Source: Pseudomonas sp. UBA5706
Lineage (GTDB): Bacteria; Pseudomonadota; Gammaproteobacteria; Pseudomonadales; Pseudomonadaceae
Direction of reading: 5' to 3'
Length of the DNA stretch: 64,000 nt
NCBI RefSeq assembly: GCF_002419965.1
Contig: NZ_DIHC01000015.1
Coordinates: 116,671-180,670, forward strand
Shown here piece after piece: positions 25,326-33,623 of the stretch. A model generated the notes under the pieces. The model was not told the DNA's origin and did no database searches. It worked only from the letters and a program-made list of their open reading frames with translations. A program made the position numbers and the translations under genes. How positions within the stretch are numbered: the first letter of the stretch is position 1; each line of letters begins with the position of its first letter.

Positions 25326-26366
25326 CTAATGGGTATGCCTGTGGTGGATATCCGGAAAGTGGGGATGACTATGTCGGATCTGCGCGTGCTCATGAACATG
25401 GCTGTGTGCACCTGTCCCGCTCCATTCGAAAGAATGTTCGTGCTGATGATGCTCGTCGTGAACGTGGCGATGGTCATGCTTTAAAGTTACGTGCTGATGC
25501 TCATGCGCGTGGCTCTCGGTAAGGTGAAGCCATACTCCCACTCCCATCAAGACGGCGGCTGCCCAAAAAGAAACTGTCACAGCCTCGCCCATCGCTAAGA
25601 TTGCGATGGCTGCACCCAAGAACGGCGCAGTCGAAAAGTACGCCCCGGTGCGCGCTGAACCAAGGCTACGCAGGGCCAGGACAAAGAGCACCAGACTGAC
25701 GCCATACCCTAGAAAACCAAGCGTTAGCGTCGGGGCGAGCACTGATAAATCAGACAACCGAGATCCCAGCAACAGGGCTAACGAACAATTCACCAGCCCG
25801 GCTACCAAACCTTTGAACCCTGCCAAAAAGAGCGCGTCCGTGGCAGAAACCTTGCGTGTCAGATTGTTATCTATGGCCCAGCACAGACACGCCGCGCAGA
25901 CCGCTAATGGCCCTAACCAGTCATCAATCTGCATGCTTTCCACAGGCCAGGCTAAAACCACGCCGCCCGCGATAATCGCCACCATGCCGCAGACGATACG
26001 CCGATCAGCGTTTTCCTTGAACACAACCCAAGCCAATAACGCAGTCAGCACTGCTTCTAGGTTGAGCATCAAAGACGCCGTTGCGCCGGACGTTCTGGTT
26101 AATCCGAACATCAGCGCAACGGGCCCGAGCACTCCCCCGAACGCGATTGCACCGAGCAGCCAAGGCCATTCGGATGGCGCCAGACCGACCTGTTTCCAGC
26201 CACGGTCACGAACAAGACGAACGATTGTCAGACCCAGACCGCTGCCAAGGTAGAGAAGGCCTGCTAGTAACACAGGCGAAACGTCGACCCCGAGCAGCTT
26301 GGCAAGCGGTGTGCTGGCACCGAATAACGCAGCGGCGGCCAATGCATACAAAATGCTCAGGTTCAT
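25326..26366 (-). CDS. EamA-family transporter with histidine-rich C-terminal tail
   Basis: A 346-residue protein. Two EamA halves give about ten transmembrane helices (LYALAAAALFGASTPLAKLLG in helix 1; ATASLMLNLEAVLTALLAWVVF and TGAYFSTAPFLGAAIAILAMGE at the ends of the two halves). The last ~65 residues are a hydrophilic tail with 24 histidines, many as H-x-H. Such a tail suggests divalent metal binding (Ni, Co, Zn or Cu), but the transported substrate is not known. The ATG at 26366 has GGAG six bases upstream; a GTG three bases earlier is also in frame. Confidence 0.78.
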   Translation of the reverse strand: MNLSILYALAAAALFGASTPLAKLLGVDVSPVLLAGLLYLGSGLGLTIVRLVRDRGWKQVGLAPSEWPWLLGAIAFGGVLGPVALMFGLTRTSGATASLMLNLEAVLTALLAWVVFKENADRRIVCGMVAIIAGGVVLAWPVESMQIDDWLGPLAVCAACLCWAIDNNLTRKVSATDALFLAGFKGLVAGLVNCSLALLLGSRLSDLSVLAPTLTLGFLGYGVSLVLFVLALRSLGSARTGAYFSTAPFLGAAIAILAMGEAVTVSFWAAAVLMGVGVWLHLTESHAHEHQHVTLKHDHRHVHDEHHQHEHSFEWSGTGAHSHVHEHAQIRHSHPHFPDIHHRHTH

Positions 26367-26369
26367 CAC

Positions 26370-26569
26370 TGACTCCGATCCAGGTATCGTGAGGGGCCAT
26401 CATACCCTGAGGCGCACGACCTGCTTTGCTTGCCAAAGTGGATCGGCCGCACGCTTACGTCTTCCGGCATGGGGCTGACAAAGCGCTTCCACGCGCTCGC
26501 ATTGCATTATTAGGCTCTTTCAGCGGTTATGGACAGACGTGCATTGACTGCACGAGCGCGCGGGTCTGG
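26370..26569. other. Intergenic region, nothing called
   Basis: This is the upstream region of the histidine-tailed transporter gene. No clear promoter, metal-regulator palindrome or small gene is visible. Confidence 0.45.
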
Positions 26570-26598
26570 GAGCTGAGCTGAGCTGAGCTGAGCTGAGC
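26570..26598. repeat. Pentanucleotide tandem repeat (GAGCT)5
   Basis: Five perfect GAGCT units plus a partial sixth occupy 26570-26598. The array is intergenic and prone to slippage. A 10-base G run follows 20 bp later. Confidence 0.9.
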
Positions 26599-26617
26599 GG
26601 TTAAGGAAGTAAAAAGA

Positions 26618-26627
26618 GGGGGGGGGG
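26618..26627. repeat. Poly-G tract of ten bases
   Basis: An uninterrupted run of ten Gs lies between the pentanucleotide array and the tRNA gene. No open reading frame or promoter spacer is clearly affected, so a phase-variation role is not shown. Confidence 0.85.
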
Positions 26628-26682
26628 CAGCGAGAAACAGCTACCTCTAACAAGAGGTGCCACTTGAAGGCATTGAAAAAAC

Positions 26683-26756
26683 TGGAGCGGGTGAAGGGAA
26701 TCGAACCCTCGTTATCAGCTTGGGAAGCTGGAGTAATGCCATTATACGACACCCGC
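26683..26756 (-). tRNA. tRNA-Gly (anticodon CCC)
   Basis: The minus strand folds as a complete cloverleaf: acceptor GCGGGTG/CACCCGC with discriminator T and encoded CCA, D-arm TCGTATAATGG, anticodon loop TTCCCAA (anticodon CCC complementary to 26722-26724), and T-arm GAGGG-TTCGATT-CCCTT. Length is 74 bases. The anticodon arm resembles glycine tRNA(CCC) of other gammaproteobacteria. Confidence 0.93.
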
Positions 26757-26909
26757 TTTTGACGCTTTCAGCGGCTGACTTTGTACCAGAAGCGCACGGC
26801 GAATTGAAGCTTTAAATGTGGAGCAAGCCAATCCGTGCGTGATAGGCAGACCCGGATTTCATTTGTCGAATGCCACCGCCGAATGAATCCGCTGCCCAGA
26901 ATCCCCCAA

Positions 26910-27794
26910 TCATGTTGCAAATGCAGGTTGCGTTTGTACCTGCAGGTGGCTCGTTCGGTCGGGTTCTGGCACTGGGGAGAGGAAGTTTCTTAAGGCGTTG
27001 CGGGAGTCCAGGCAGGCGTTCCTGTGTTCCATGTCCAGAAAGTGCCCGGCGCTTTTGATGGTGGTGAAGTGGCAGTCGCGGATGTGGTTGCTGAACAGCC
27101 GGGCGTCGTGCGCGGCGGTGTAGTCGTCCCACTCGCCGTTGATGAACAGCACGGGCACGTTGATGCGTTTGGCGGCTTTGAGCTGGTTTTGTGTGTCAGC
27201 GTCCAGCACGTGAGTGATGTGGTGGTGCATTTGCGCATATTCGTGGGGCGCCAGGGAGCTGAGGTGTTTGTAATTGAAACGCTTGAACAGCGAAGGCAGG
27301 TGTTTACCGAGGGTGGTGTTGACCAGCGTCCCCACTTCGTTGCGATCAAAAGCCCCGAAATGTTGCTGACCGCGGATGAGGTAATCATGCATGTGTTCAT
27401 TGATGACCGGGGAGAACGAGCTGATCACGGCTTTTTCGATCCGTTTCGGGCGGTGCGCCAGTGCGACCAGGGCAGCGGCGCCACCCCAGGAAAACGACAG
27501 CAGGTGTTCGGCGTGGAAGTGGTCGACCAGCTCCAGCAGGATCTGGCCTTCGACGTCCTTGCTCAGCGGTGTTCGATGGGGGTTGTGGGGCTTGGATTTA
27601 CCCGCATAGGGCTGATCGTAGAGCACCACGTTAAAGCGCGGATGCAGGTTGCGAAGGGTCTGGGCGAAAGATGCAGTGGTGGCCATTGAGCCGTTGACCA
27701 TAATGATGGTCTTGGCCGCGGCCTCTGCGCGATAGAACTCCGTGTAAACGCGAAATTGACCCTGTATATCAAGCACCGCAATTTCTGGCCTCAT
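26910..27794 (-). CDS. rhlA: RhlA: 3-(3-hydroxyalkanoyloxy)alkanoate (HAA) synthase
   Basis: A 294-residue alpha/beta hydrolase-fold acyltransferase closely resembling Pseudomonas RhlA: VNGSMATTASFAQT, RFNVVLYDQPYAGKSKPHNP, SFSWGG, VLFINGEWDDYT and AGHFLD. With the start at 27794 the catalytic residues fall at Ser102, Asp223 and His251, exactly as in P. aeruginosa RhlA. The enzyme condenses two 3-hydroxyacyl-ACPs into HAA, a surfactant and rhamnolipid precursor. GGAG lies eight bases before that ATG. There is no rhlB or rhlRI alongside, so HAA rather than rhamnolipid is the likely product, as in P. syringae. Confidence 0.88.
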   Translation of the reverse strand: MRPEIAVLDIQGQFRVYTEFYRAEAAAKTIIMVNGSMATTASFAQTLRNLHPRFNVVLYDQPYAGKSKPHNPHRTPLSKDVEGQILLELVDHFHAEHLLSFSWGGAAALVALAHRPKRIEKAVISSFSPVINEHMHDYLIRGQQHFGAFDRNEVGTLVNTTLGKHLPSLFKRFNYKHLSSLAPHEYAQMHHHITHVLDADTQNQLKAAKRINVPVLFINGEWDDYTAAHDARLFSNHIRDCHFTTIKSAGHFLDMEHRNACLDSRNALRNFLSPVPEPDRTSHLQVQTQPAFAT

Positions 27795-28095
27795 ACCCAT
27801 GTCTCCTGACGTTAAACAGGTGTGCGTACTCACGTTGCACATGTTTCGTGACAGGTAGGCAATGCCTTGAAGAGGATTCGTGTCGGTCCCGGACATTCTG
27901 GCTGACCGGTATTGTTATGGCGGACGGCTCACCCAGTGTGTGCTTCACGCCCCGAAGAGGTGGTCAGGGATTCGTTGAGTTGCGGTGACTGCTCGGGCTA
28001 TTGCGGATCGCTGTGTGGATTCAAGCAGGTGACGGGTAAACTCGCAATTGTTGCTGGTGCATCCCGGAACAGATCTGCCGAGCGGTCTGGCGATG
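27795..28095. other. rhlA upstream region
   Basis: This 301-bp stretch holds the rhlA promoter and the 3' flank of the pseudouridine synthase gene. I see no confident lux-type box, sigma-factor site or small gene in it. Confidence 0.5.
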
Positions 28096-28788
28096 TCAGA
28101 TGAGCCCGATTTCCTCAGGCGTCAGTGGGCGGTACTGACCCGGCTCAAGCGCGGGATCCAGCGCCAACGGGCCCATGTGTTCGCGGTGCAGGCCAAGCAC
28201 TTTATTGTTGAAGAAACCGAACATGCGTTTGACCTGATGGTAACGGCCTTCGACGATGCTCAGGCGCGCGTGATGGCTGTCGAGCAGGGTCAACTGGGCT
28301 GGCAGGGTGGTGAGGTCTTCGAAGGCGAAGTAGAAGCCCTGGGCGAACTTCTCGAGGTAGTGCGCGCCGATTTCCTGCTCGGTTTCGACGTAGTAGACCT
28401 TCGCCAGCTTGGTCGTCGGCTGGGTCAAGCGTCGCGACCATTGGCCGTCGTTGGTGATGATCATCAGGCCCGAGGTGTTGAAGTCCAGGCGTCCGGCGAT
28501 ATGCAGTTCGTGCTTATCGGGTTCGTCGAGCAGGTCGAGGACCGTGGGATGTTGCGGGTCGGTGGTGGCGCTGACGCAGCCGGGCGGTTTGTGCAGCATG
28601 AGATAACGGGCCGGTTTAGCGGTTTGCAGGGTTTGGTCGTCAAGCGTGATATGACTGAATTCGCGGACGTCATGCAGCGGGTCCTTGATCGTCTGCCCAT
28701 CAACGCGCACGCGGCCTGCGAGCAGTACGAGACGCACCTCCTTGCGGCTGAAGCGGGGCAGGTTGCTGAGAAAGCGGTCGAGGCGCAT
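28096..28788 (-). CDS. RsuA-family pseudouridine synthase
   Basis: A 230-residue RNA-modifying enzyme. An S4 RNA-binding domain (about residues 1-55, MRLDRFLSNLPRFSRKEVR) is followed by the RsuA catalytic domain with the essential aspartate in AGRLDFNTSGLMIITNDG and the late motif EGRYHQVKRMFG. Family members convert a uridine of 16S rRNA (position 516 in E. coli RsuA) or 23S rRNA to pseudouridine; 16S is more likely from size and motifs. The start at 28788 is chosen because the S4 domain begins there. Confidence 0.85.
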   Translation of the reverse strand: MRLDRFLSNLPRFSRKEVRLVLLAGRVRVDGQTIKDPLHDVREFSHITLDDQTLQTAKPARYLMLHKPPGCVSATTDPQHPTVLDLLDEPDKHELHIAGRLDFNTSGLMIITNDGQWSRRLTQPTTKLAKVYYVETEQEIGAHYLEKFAQGFYFAFEDLTTLPAQLTLLDSHHARLSIVEGRYHQVKRMFGFFNNKVLGLHREHMGPLALDPALEPGQYRPLTPEEIGLI

Positions 28789-28829
28789 GACGGGTCGGCG
28801 TGTGAGTGAATAGGCAGCGCAGCGCCAGG

Positions 28830-29060
28830 TTACGGCGCAGGCGCATGTTGAGTCGGTTCGTCCTTCTCGGCTAACCCCGCACATCGTGGGCACAGACAGG
28901 CCTTGTTGCGCAACGCTTCGGGCAACCCGGCGAGTATCGCCGGATCAACGGTTTGACTGAAGCACCAGCACGGCCGGTCGACCGTCCGTGGATCGGCCAG
29001 GGTGCAGCGGTTGCCCTGGCCGCAGACAGGGCAGATGTCGAGGTTCGCTGAGGAGGTCAT
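28830..29060 (-). CDS. Cysteine-rich CWC-family protein
   Basis: A 76-residue protein with eight cysteines in the pattern CPVCGQGNRC, PCWCF and ACLCPRC, typical of the cysteine-rich CWC family and probably zinc-binding. Its ATG overlaps the stop of the diguanylate cyclase gene by 4 bp (ATGA), so it is translationally coupled to it. Function is unknown. Confidence 0.75.
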   Translation of the reverse strand: MTSSANLDICPVCGQGNRCTLADPRTVDRPCWCFSQTVDPAILAGLPEALRNKACLCPRCAGLAEKDEPTQHAPAP

Positions 29061-30538
29061 GCCAGTTCTGCCATTTCCATACACACTCGATTGCGGCCGC
29101 TCTGCTTGGCGCTGTAAAGCGCCCGGTCGGCGCGAGCGATCATGCTTTGAAGGGTATCGCCGGAGTGCAGCTGAGTCAGCCCCAGGCTGACGGTGACCTG
29201 CAAGGCAACACCGGTAAACACGTAGGTGTGTTGCTCGGCCAGCAGGCGAATTTTCTCGGCGACGCGTCGGGCACCGCTGCTATTGGTGTCCTGAAGCACG
29301 ATGATGAACTCCTCGCCGCCCCACCGGCAAATGATGTCGCTGTCGCGCAGGCACCGCCTGACGTCTTCTGCAAAGCCGGTGAGCACTTCATCGCCCGCGA
29401 GATGGCCGTGGGTATCGTTGAGTCGCTTGAAGTGATCCAGGTCCAGGAGTATCGCCGACAACGCCTTGTGGTCGCGACGAGACTCGGCAATGGCATTTAT
29501 CGCGATCCGGTCAAAGCCGCGGCGGTTAGGCAGGCCAGTCAGGCTGTCGACCATCGCCTGGGTTTCGATGCGCAGCTGGAAGCGACGGACCACCCGATTA
29601 AGCAGCACCAATACCAACACCATTACCGCCAGGCAGATCGACAGATTGACGTACAGCGACTGACGAATCTCGCTCAGGGCACCGTCTTCGCGCTTGTCGA
29701 CGAACAGGTACCAGTTCAATTCCGGGATGTAGCGCACGTTAAGAAAGTGCGCGTCGCTTAACACCTCATATTGATAGCTGCCACTTTGCGGTTTTGGCAT
29801 TTGCGCCTGCAGGTTCTTCAACTCGGGCAGCTCACGCAACACCTGGCCAATCTTCGCGCCTTGTGGGCCGCCGTTGGCACCGGTCAGTACCAGTCGACCG
29901 GATGCGTCGACGAAATACACGCTGCGTTGGTAGCGTTCCTGATAGCGGTCGATCAGTTTGATCACCGCGTCCACGGTCAGCCCGACGCCTGTGGCGCCGA
30001 TGAAGTTGTCGTTGTAATCGAAGACCTTGTAGTTGATGAAGAACGTCAGGCTGTCTTTGTTCGCCAGGTCAACGTCGACGTTGATTTCGTACGGAGCGGC
30101 CATGTCGCGCACGCGGTAATACCAAGTGTCGCGGGCCTCGTCGGGCCGGATGTGCTTCAGCACGCCTTTGGCCTGGTAATAGGTGAGGCTGCGGTCGGAA
30201 ACGAAAAACGAGGTGTAGGTCTCGTAGTGATTCATTACCTCGTTGAGGTAGCGGGTCATCTGCTGCGGATCGCTCTCGCCAGCCACCACCCAGTCGCGCA
30301 CGAAGGTGTCGCGGGCCATCATCGAGGAAATCAGCACAGGGCGAACCAGGTCTTTCTGGATCTCCGAATACACCGTATCGGATGTTAGCGGCAGTTCGGT
30401 GTTGACGATGCTGTCGCGAATGGCATCGCGCGAGGCGAAGTAGCTGAGCATGGATGTCGCAAGAAAGCCGCTCCCGAGGAGAATCACCAACGTCAACAGC
30501 AAGGAGCGTTGTGAGTGGAGCGTGGAACGAGGGGGCAT
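29057..30538 (-). CDS. Membrane-bound sensor diguanylate cyclase
   Basis: A 493-residue inner-membrane protein. A first transmembrane helix (residues ~12-34) precedes a periplasmic Cache-type sensor (TWYYRVRDM, IGATGVGLTVDAVI, VYFVDASGRLVL). A second helix (LSICLAVMVLVLVLLNRVV) leads to a cytoplasmic GGDEF domain with SLTGLPNRRGFD, the catalytic signature RWGGEEF, and an allosteric I-site RDSD five residues before it. It should therefore make c-di-GMP with product inhibition. There is no EAL domain. The ligand is unknown. It is in an operon with the small CWC gene. Confidence 0.88.
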   Translation of the reverse strand: MPPRSTLHSQRSLLLTLVILLGSGFLATSMLSYFASRDAIRDSIVNTELPLTSDTVYSEIQKDLVRPVLISSMMARDTFVRDWVVAGESDPQQMTRYLNEVMNHYETYTSFFVSDRSLTYYQAKGVLKHIRPDEARDTWYYRVRDMAAPYEINVDVDLANKDSLTFFINYKVFDYNDNFIGATGVGLTVDAVIKLIDRYQERYQRSVYFVDASGRLVLTGANGGPQGAKIGQVLRELPELKNLQAQMPKPQSGSYQYEVLSDAHFLNVRYIPELNWYLFVDKREDGALSEIRQSLYVNLSICLAVMVLVLVLLNRVVRRFQLRIETQAMVDSLTGLPNRRGFDRIAINAIAESRRDHKALSAILLDLDHFKRLNDTHGHLAGDEVLTGFAEDVRRCLRDSDIICRWGGEEFIIVLQDTNSSGARRVAEKIRLLAEQHTYVFTGVALQVTVSLGLTQLHSGDTLQSMIARADRALYSAKQSGRNRVCMEMAELA

Positions 30539-30977
30539 GACCAGTCCGCTTGAATAGATAATCCATTAAGCGGGACATGCTAGCCTGAGGCCACCCGATT
30601 GCGCTATCGGCGTCTTCAGTTTGCGGCTGACCGGTCAACACATGACCGCGAGCGTCTGCGCCGAAGGTCTCATTGACAAACGTGCGCCTGATGGGCGCTA
30701 CCTTGCCTAGCTCCGCTGATCAGCGATGGGGTGTTTGTTGCAGCGAACGACGCCCCTTGAAGGCATCGATGGCGGGGTGTTGTGCTGCGCCGCCGGCGTC
30801 AATGCTGAGGTTTACCAATGCCGGTAGCGTCCACCGATCAAGCGTGCCGTCCGGCGGCTTAGGCGTAAGTTAGGGCACTGAGTGGGGATCCTGCAGTCTG
30901 ATGTCATGTTCTCGGCAGTTGCGGGAACGCCGACCAGCGCCGCTGGTTCGAGCTCTATCGCGGTCCAGGAGGCCGCC
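30539..30977. other. Divergent intergenic region
   Basis: This 439-bp stretch separates the diguanylate cyclase gene from the lipoprotein gene and must hold both promoters. A TTGACA at 30674-30679 is a possible -35 box for the plus-strand gene, but no good -10 follows at the right distance. No RNA or small gene is supported. Confidence 0.45.
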
Positions 30978-31529
30978 ATGTATCGACGAAGCTTGCTTTC
31001 CGTTCTGATGACGTTGTCCCTAGCGGGTTGCTATGGAGGCTACTACGAGCAAGAGACCTATACGCAGCCTGTTTACAGTGGCGGCTACGTGGATGACGGC
31101 TACCGCCCCTACGCCCCGGCGGCGGTCTACGGATCCTCGGTTTATTACTCCTCGCCACGTTATTACTCCTCGCCGGGCTACTACCCGGCGCCGCGTTACT
31201 ACTCACCGCCCCGGTATTACGCGCCACCGCCTCGTAACTACGGCCCGGGCCCAGGCTACGGCGGCCGCCCCGGTTATGGTGGTGGCCAGTGGAATGGTGG
31301 AGGGGGCGGCTACCACAGTGGGGGCGGTTCGGGCTATCGGCCACCTCCCCCAGGCCAAGGGCCTCGTCCCGGCGGCGGAGGCGGGGGCGGCCCTGGTGCC
31401 GGCTGGAATGGCAACCATGGAGGTGGGGGTGGTGGTCCGATACCGGGAAGGCCGTCAGGTGGCAACCACCGCGAGGACGGCAACTTCGGTCGGGGCGGTC
31501 ATGGTGGGCCGGGCGGCGGGAATCGCTAA
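30978..31529 (+). CDS. Tyr/Pro/Gly-rich lipoprotein
   Basis: A 183-residue protein with a lipoprotein signal (MYRRSLLSVLMTLSLAGC, cysteine at 18). The mature part is strongly repetitive: a Tyr/Pro/Ser-rich zone of SPRYY and PPRYY units (about residues 55-90), then a Gly-rich zone with GGGG runs to the end. The ribosome site AGGAGG is five bases before the ATG. It is predicted to be an outer-membrane lipoprotein with a disordered exported tail. No known activity. Confidence 0.75.
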   Translation: MYRRSLLSVLMTLSLAGCYGGYYEQETYTQPVYSGGYVDDGYRPYAPAAVYGSSVYYSSPRYYSSPGYYPAPRYYSPPRYYAPPPRNYGPGPGYGGRPGYGGGQWNGGGGGYHSGGGSGYRPPPPGQGPRPGGGGGGGPGAGWNGNHGGGGGGPIPGRPSGGNHREDGNFGRGGHGGPGGGNR

Positions 31530-31560
31530 GGCGCCAGGGTAGACCGGGAGGGAGTAGCCT

Positions 31561-31622
31561 GCGCCAGGCTCGATAGGAATCTCGTGCTGCCCGCCTTGCA
31601 GCTTGAATCTCGAGCCTGGCGC
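31561..31622. terminator. 13-bp inverted repeat between convergent genes
   Basis: Perfect arms GCGCCAGGCTCGA (31561-31573) and TCGAGCCTGGCGC (31610-31622) flank a 36-base loop. The site lies between two convergent stop codons, so a bidirectional transcription end is likely, although neither side has a clear T-run. Confidence 0.5.
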
Positions 31623-31630
31623 TGTTCATT

Positions 31631-32743
31631 TCAGTATTCGGATAAATCCGCCAACGGGTGCCGTCCTTCCCACGCCTTCTCGAAGTGCGCATCCACCACA
31701 GCGAGTGGGATTGCCGCGATGTCCGGCCAGTGCCAATGCGGGGTGTGATCCTTATCGATGAGCCGCGCCCGCACGCCTTCGCTGAACTCAGGATGCCGGC
31801 AGCAGTTTAGGCTCATGCTGTATTCCATCTGCAACGCTTGGGCCAATGACATGCGCCGCGCCCGCGCGAGTTGCTCCCAGACCAACAACGCGGTCATCGG
31901 GCAACCTTCAGTCAGGGTTTTTGCCGCCTTGGCCAGCAATGGGTCCTGCGAATGAAGCTGGTGTTTGAGGGCATTCCACGCACAGGCCCCATCTGCAACG
32001 TCCAGCAGTTCATCGATCTGCTGCCGACGGGGCAACCATTGGGCTTGAGGCAGGTGCTCAAGCGCTTCCTGTTGCAACGCCTTGAACAGGCTTATGAGCT
32101 GAGCGGCGGTCTGTTCCTGCCAGTTGAGTTGCAGCAGACGGTCGATCAGCTCTTCCTGCTGGTCGTCGCGCAGGAATTGATCGGCCAGGCCCAGATCCAG
32201 CGCGTCCCGGCCGTTGACGTGCGACCCGGTCAACCCCAGGAACAGCCCCAGTTTGCCCGGCAGGCGCGAAAGAAACCAACTGGCGCCGACGTCCGGGTAC
32301 AGGCCGATACTGATTTCAGGCATCGCTAGCCGACTGCTCGGTGTGACCACGCGAGTGCTGGCTGCCTGCAATAGCCCCATGCCTCCGCCGAACACGTAAC
32401 CGTGGCCCCAGCAGATCAGCGGCTTGGGGAATGTGTGCAGGGTGTAGTCCAGGCGGTATTCGGCGGCGAAGAACTGCGCGGCCAGCGGCGGCACCGTCCC
32501 AGGCTTGTCTCGCCCGGCTTCTACCAGCGCGCGCACGTCGCCACCTGCGCAGAAGGCTTTCTCGCCATTGCCACGCAGCAGCACGCAAACGACCTGAGGA
32601 TCACTGGCCCAAGCCTCGAGGCGATCCTGTAGCGCCACGACCATCGGCAGGGATAACGCATTCAAGGATTTTTCCGCGTCCAGCGTGGCAATCCCCAGGC
32701 GAGCGCCGTCGGTTCCTGTGAGTTCTTCGAATTGCAGGTTCAT
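31631..32743 (-). CDS. Enoyl-CoA hydratase/isomerase family protein (3-hydroxyisobutyryl-CoA hydrolase type)
   Basis: A 370-residue crotonase-fold enzyme. Its length and the ECH_2-type C-terminus favour a 3-hydroxyisobutyryl-CoA hydrolase (valine catabolism) over a 260-residue enoyl-CoA hydratase. Motifs include NALSLPMV, GNGEKAFCAGGDVRALVE (oxyanion hole), CWGHGYVFGGGMGL and MPEISIGLYPDVGASWFLSRL with the catalytic glutamate region. A GAGG ribosome site lies five bases before the ATG at 32743. It could also act on another branched acyl-CoA. Confidence 0.8.
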   Translation of the reverse strand: MNLQFEELTGTDGARLGIATLDAEKSLNALSLPMVVALQDRLEAWASDPQVVCVLLRGNGEKAFCAGGDVRALVEAGRDKPGTVPPLAAQFFAAEYRLDYTLHTFPKPLICWGHGYVFGGGMGLLQAASTRVVTPSSRLAMPEISIGLYPDVGASWFLSRLPGKLGLFLGLTGSHVNGRDALDLGLADQFLRDDQQEELIDRLLQLNWQEQTAAQLISLFKALQQEALEHLPQAQWLPRRQQIDELLDVADGACAWNALKHQLHSQDPLLAKAAKTLTEGCPMTALLVWEQLARARRMSLAQALQMEYSMSLNCCRHPEFSEGVRARLIDKDHTPHWHWPDIAAIPLAVVDAHFEKAWEGRHPLADLSEY

Positions 32744-32907
32744 CGTTACCTCGCGTAGGACAGGCATGCATCAGGGCTGTGAGTGCCCTGGATGCCGGGA
32801 AGTTGCAATCGGCTGTGCCCAGCAGTGTAGGAAACCCATGTGGCGCTGCGCTGGAAATAATCGGCCACAGCCCCTAAAGTCCGCGCATTGTTTTCTCGGA
32901 TATGACC

Positions 32908-33603
32908 ATGACTGACGACGACCGCATCAAACTTGAGCCCAGTTGGAAACAGGCCCTTCGCGAGGAGTTTGAAAAGCCCTACATGGGTGAACTGCGTGAG
33001 TTCCTGCGCCAGCAGCACGCCGCAGGCAAGCAGATCTATCCGCCGGGCCCGCTGATCTTCAATGCGCTGAATTCGACGCCACTGGACAACGTGAAAGTGG
33101 TCATCCTCGGCCAGGACCCTTACCACGGCCCGAACCAGGCCCACGGCCTATGCTTTTCGGTGCAGCCAGGCATCCCGGCGCCGCCGTCGCTGGTCAACAT
33201 TTATAAAGAGCTCAAGCGCGACCTGAATATTGATATCCCGAATCATGGCTACCTGCAGTCGTGGGCCGATCAGGGCGTGCTGATGCTCAACACCACCCTG
33301 ACCGTCGAACGGGCCAATGCGGCCTCTCACGCAGGTAAGGGTTGGCAGCACTTCACCGACAGGATCATCGAAATCGTCAGCGCGCATCAGCCGCACCTGG
33401 TGTTCCTGCTGTGGGGCTCCCACGCCCAGAGCAAGAAAAAGCTGATCGACGCCTCCAAACACCTGATCCTGACCTCCGTGCACCCCTCACCGCTGTCGGC
33501 CTATAAAGGCTTTCTGGGTTGCGGGCATTTCAGCCTGGCCAACAAGTATCTGCAGCAAAACGGTTTGACGCCTATTGATTGGCGGTTGCCTGCGCAGGTG
33601 TGA
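32908..33603 (+). CDS. ung: Uracil-DNA glycosylase
   Basis: A 231-residue family-1 UDG that removes uracil from DNA to start base-excision repair. The water-activating motif GQDPYHGPNQAHGL has the catalytic aspartate at residue 70, followed by LLNTTLTVE (uracil contact) and the DNA-intercalation loop HPSPLSAYKGF. Length is standard. The start at 32908 gives MTDDDRIKLE and is preceded by CGGA at seven bases; an ATG six bases earlier is also in frame. Confidence 0.95.
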   Translation: MTDDDRIKLEPSWKQALREEFEKPYMGELREFLRQQHAAGKQIYPPGPLIFNALNSTPLDNVKVVILGQDPYHGPNQAHGLCFSVQPGIPAPPSLVNIYKELKRDLNIDIPNHGYLQSWADQGVLMLNTTLTVERANAASHAGKGWQHFTDRIIEIVSAHQPHLVFLLWGSHAQSKKKLIDASKHLILTSVHPSPLSAYKGFLGCGHFSLANKYLQQNGLTPIDWRLPAQV

Positions 33604-33623
33604 AACGCGCCTGGCGACTGCTG

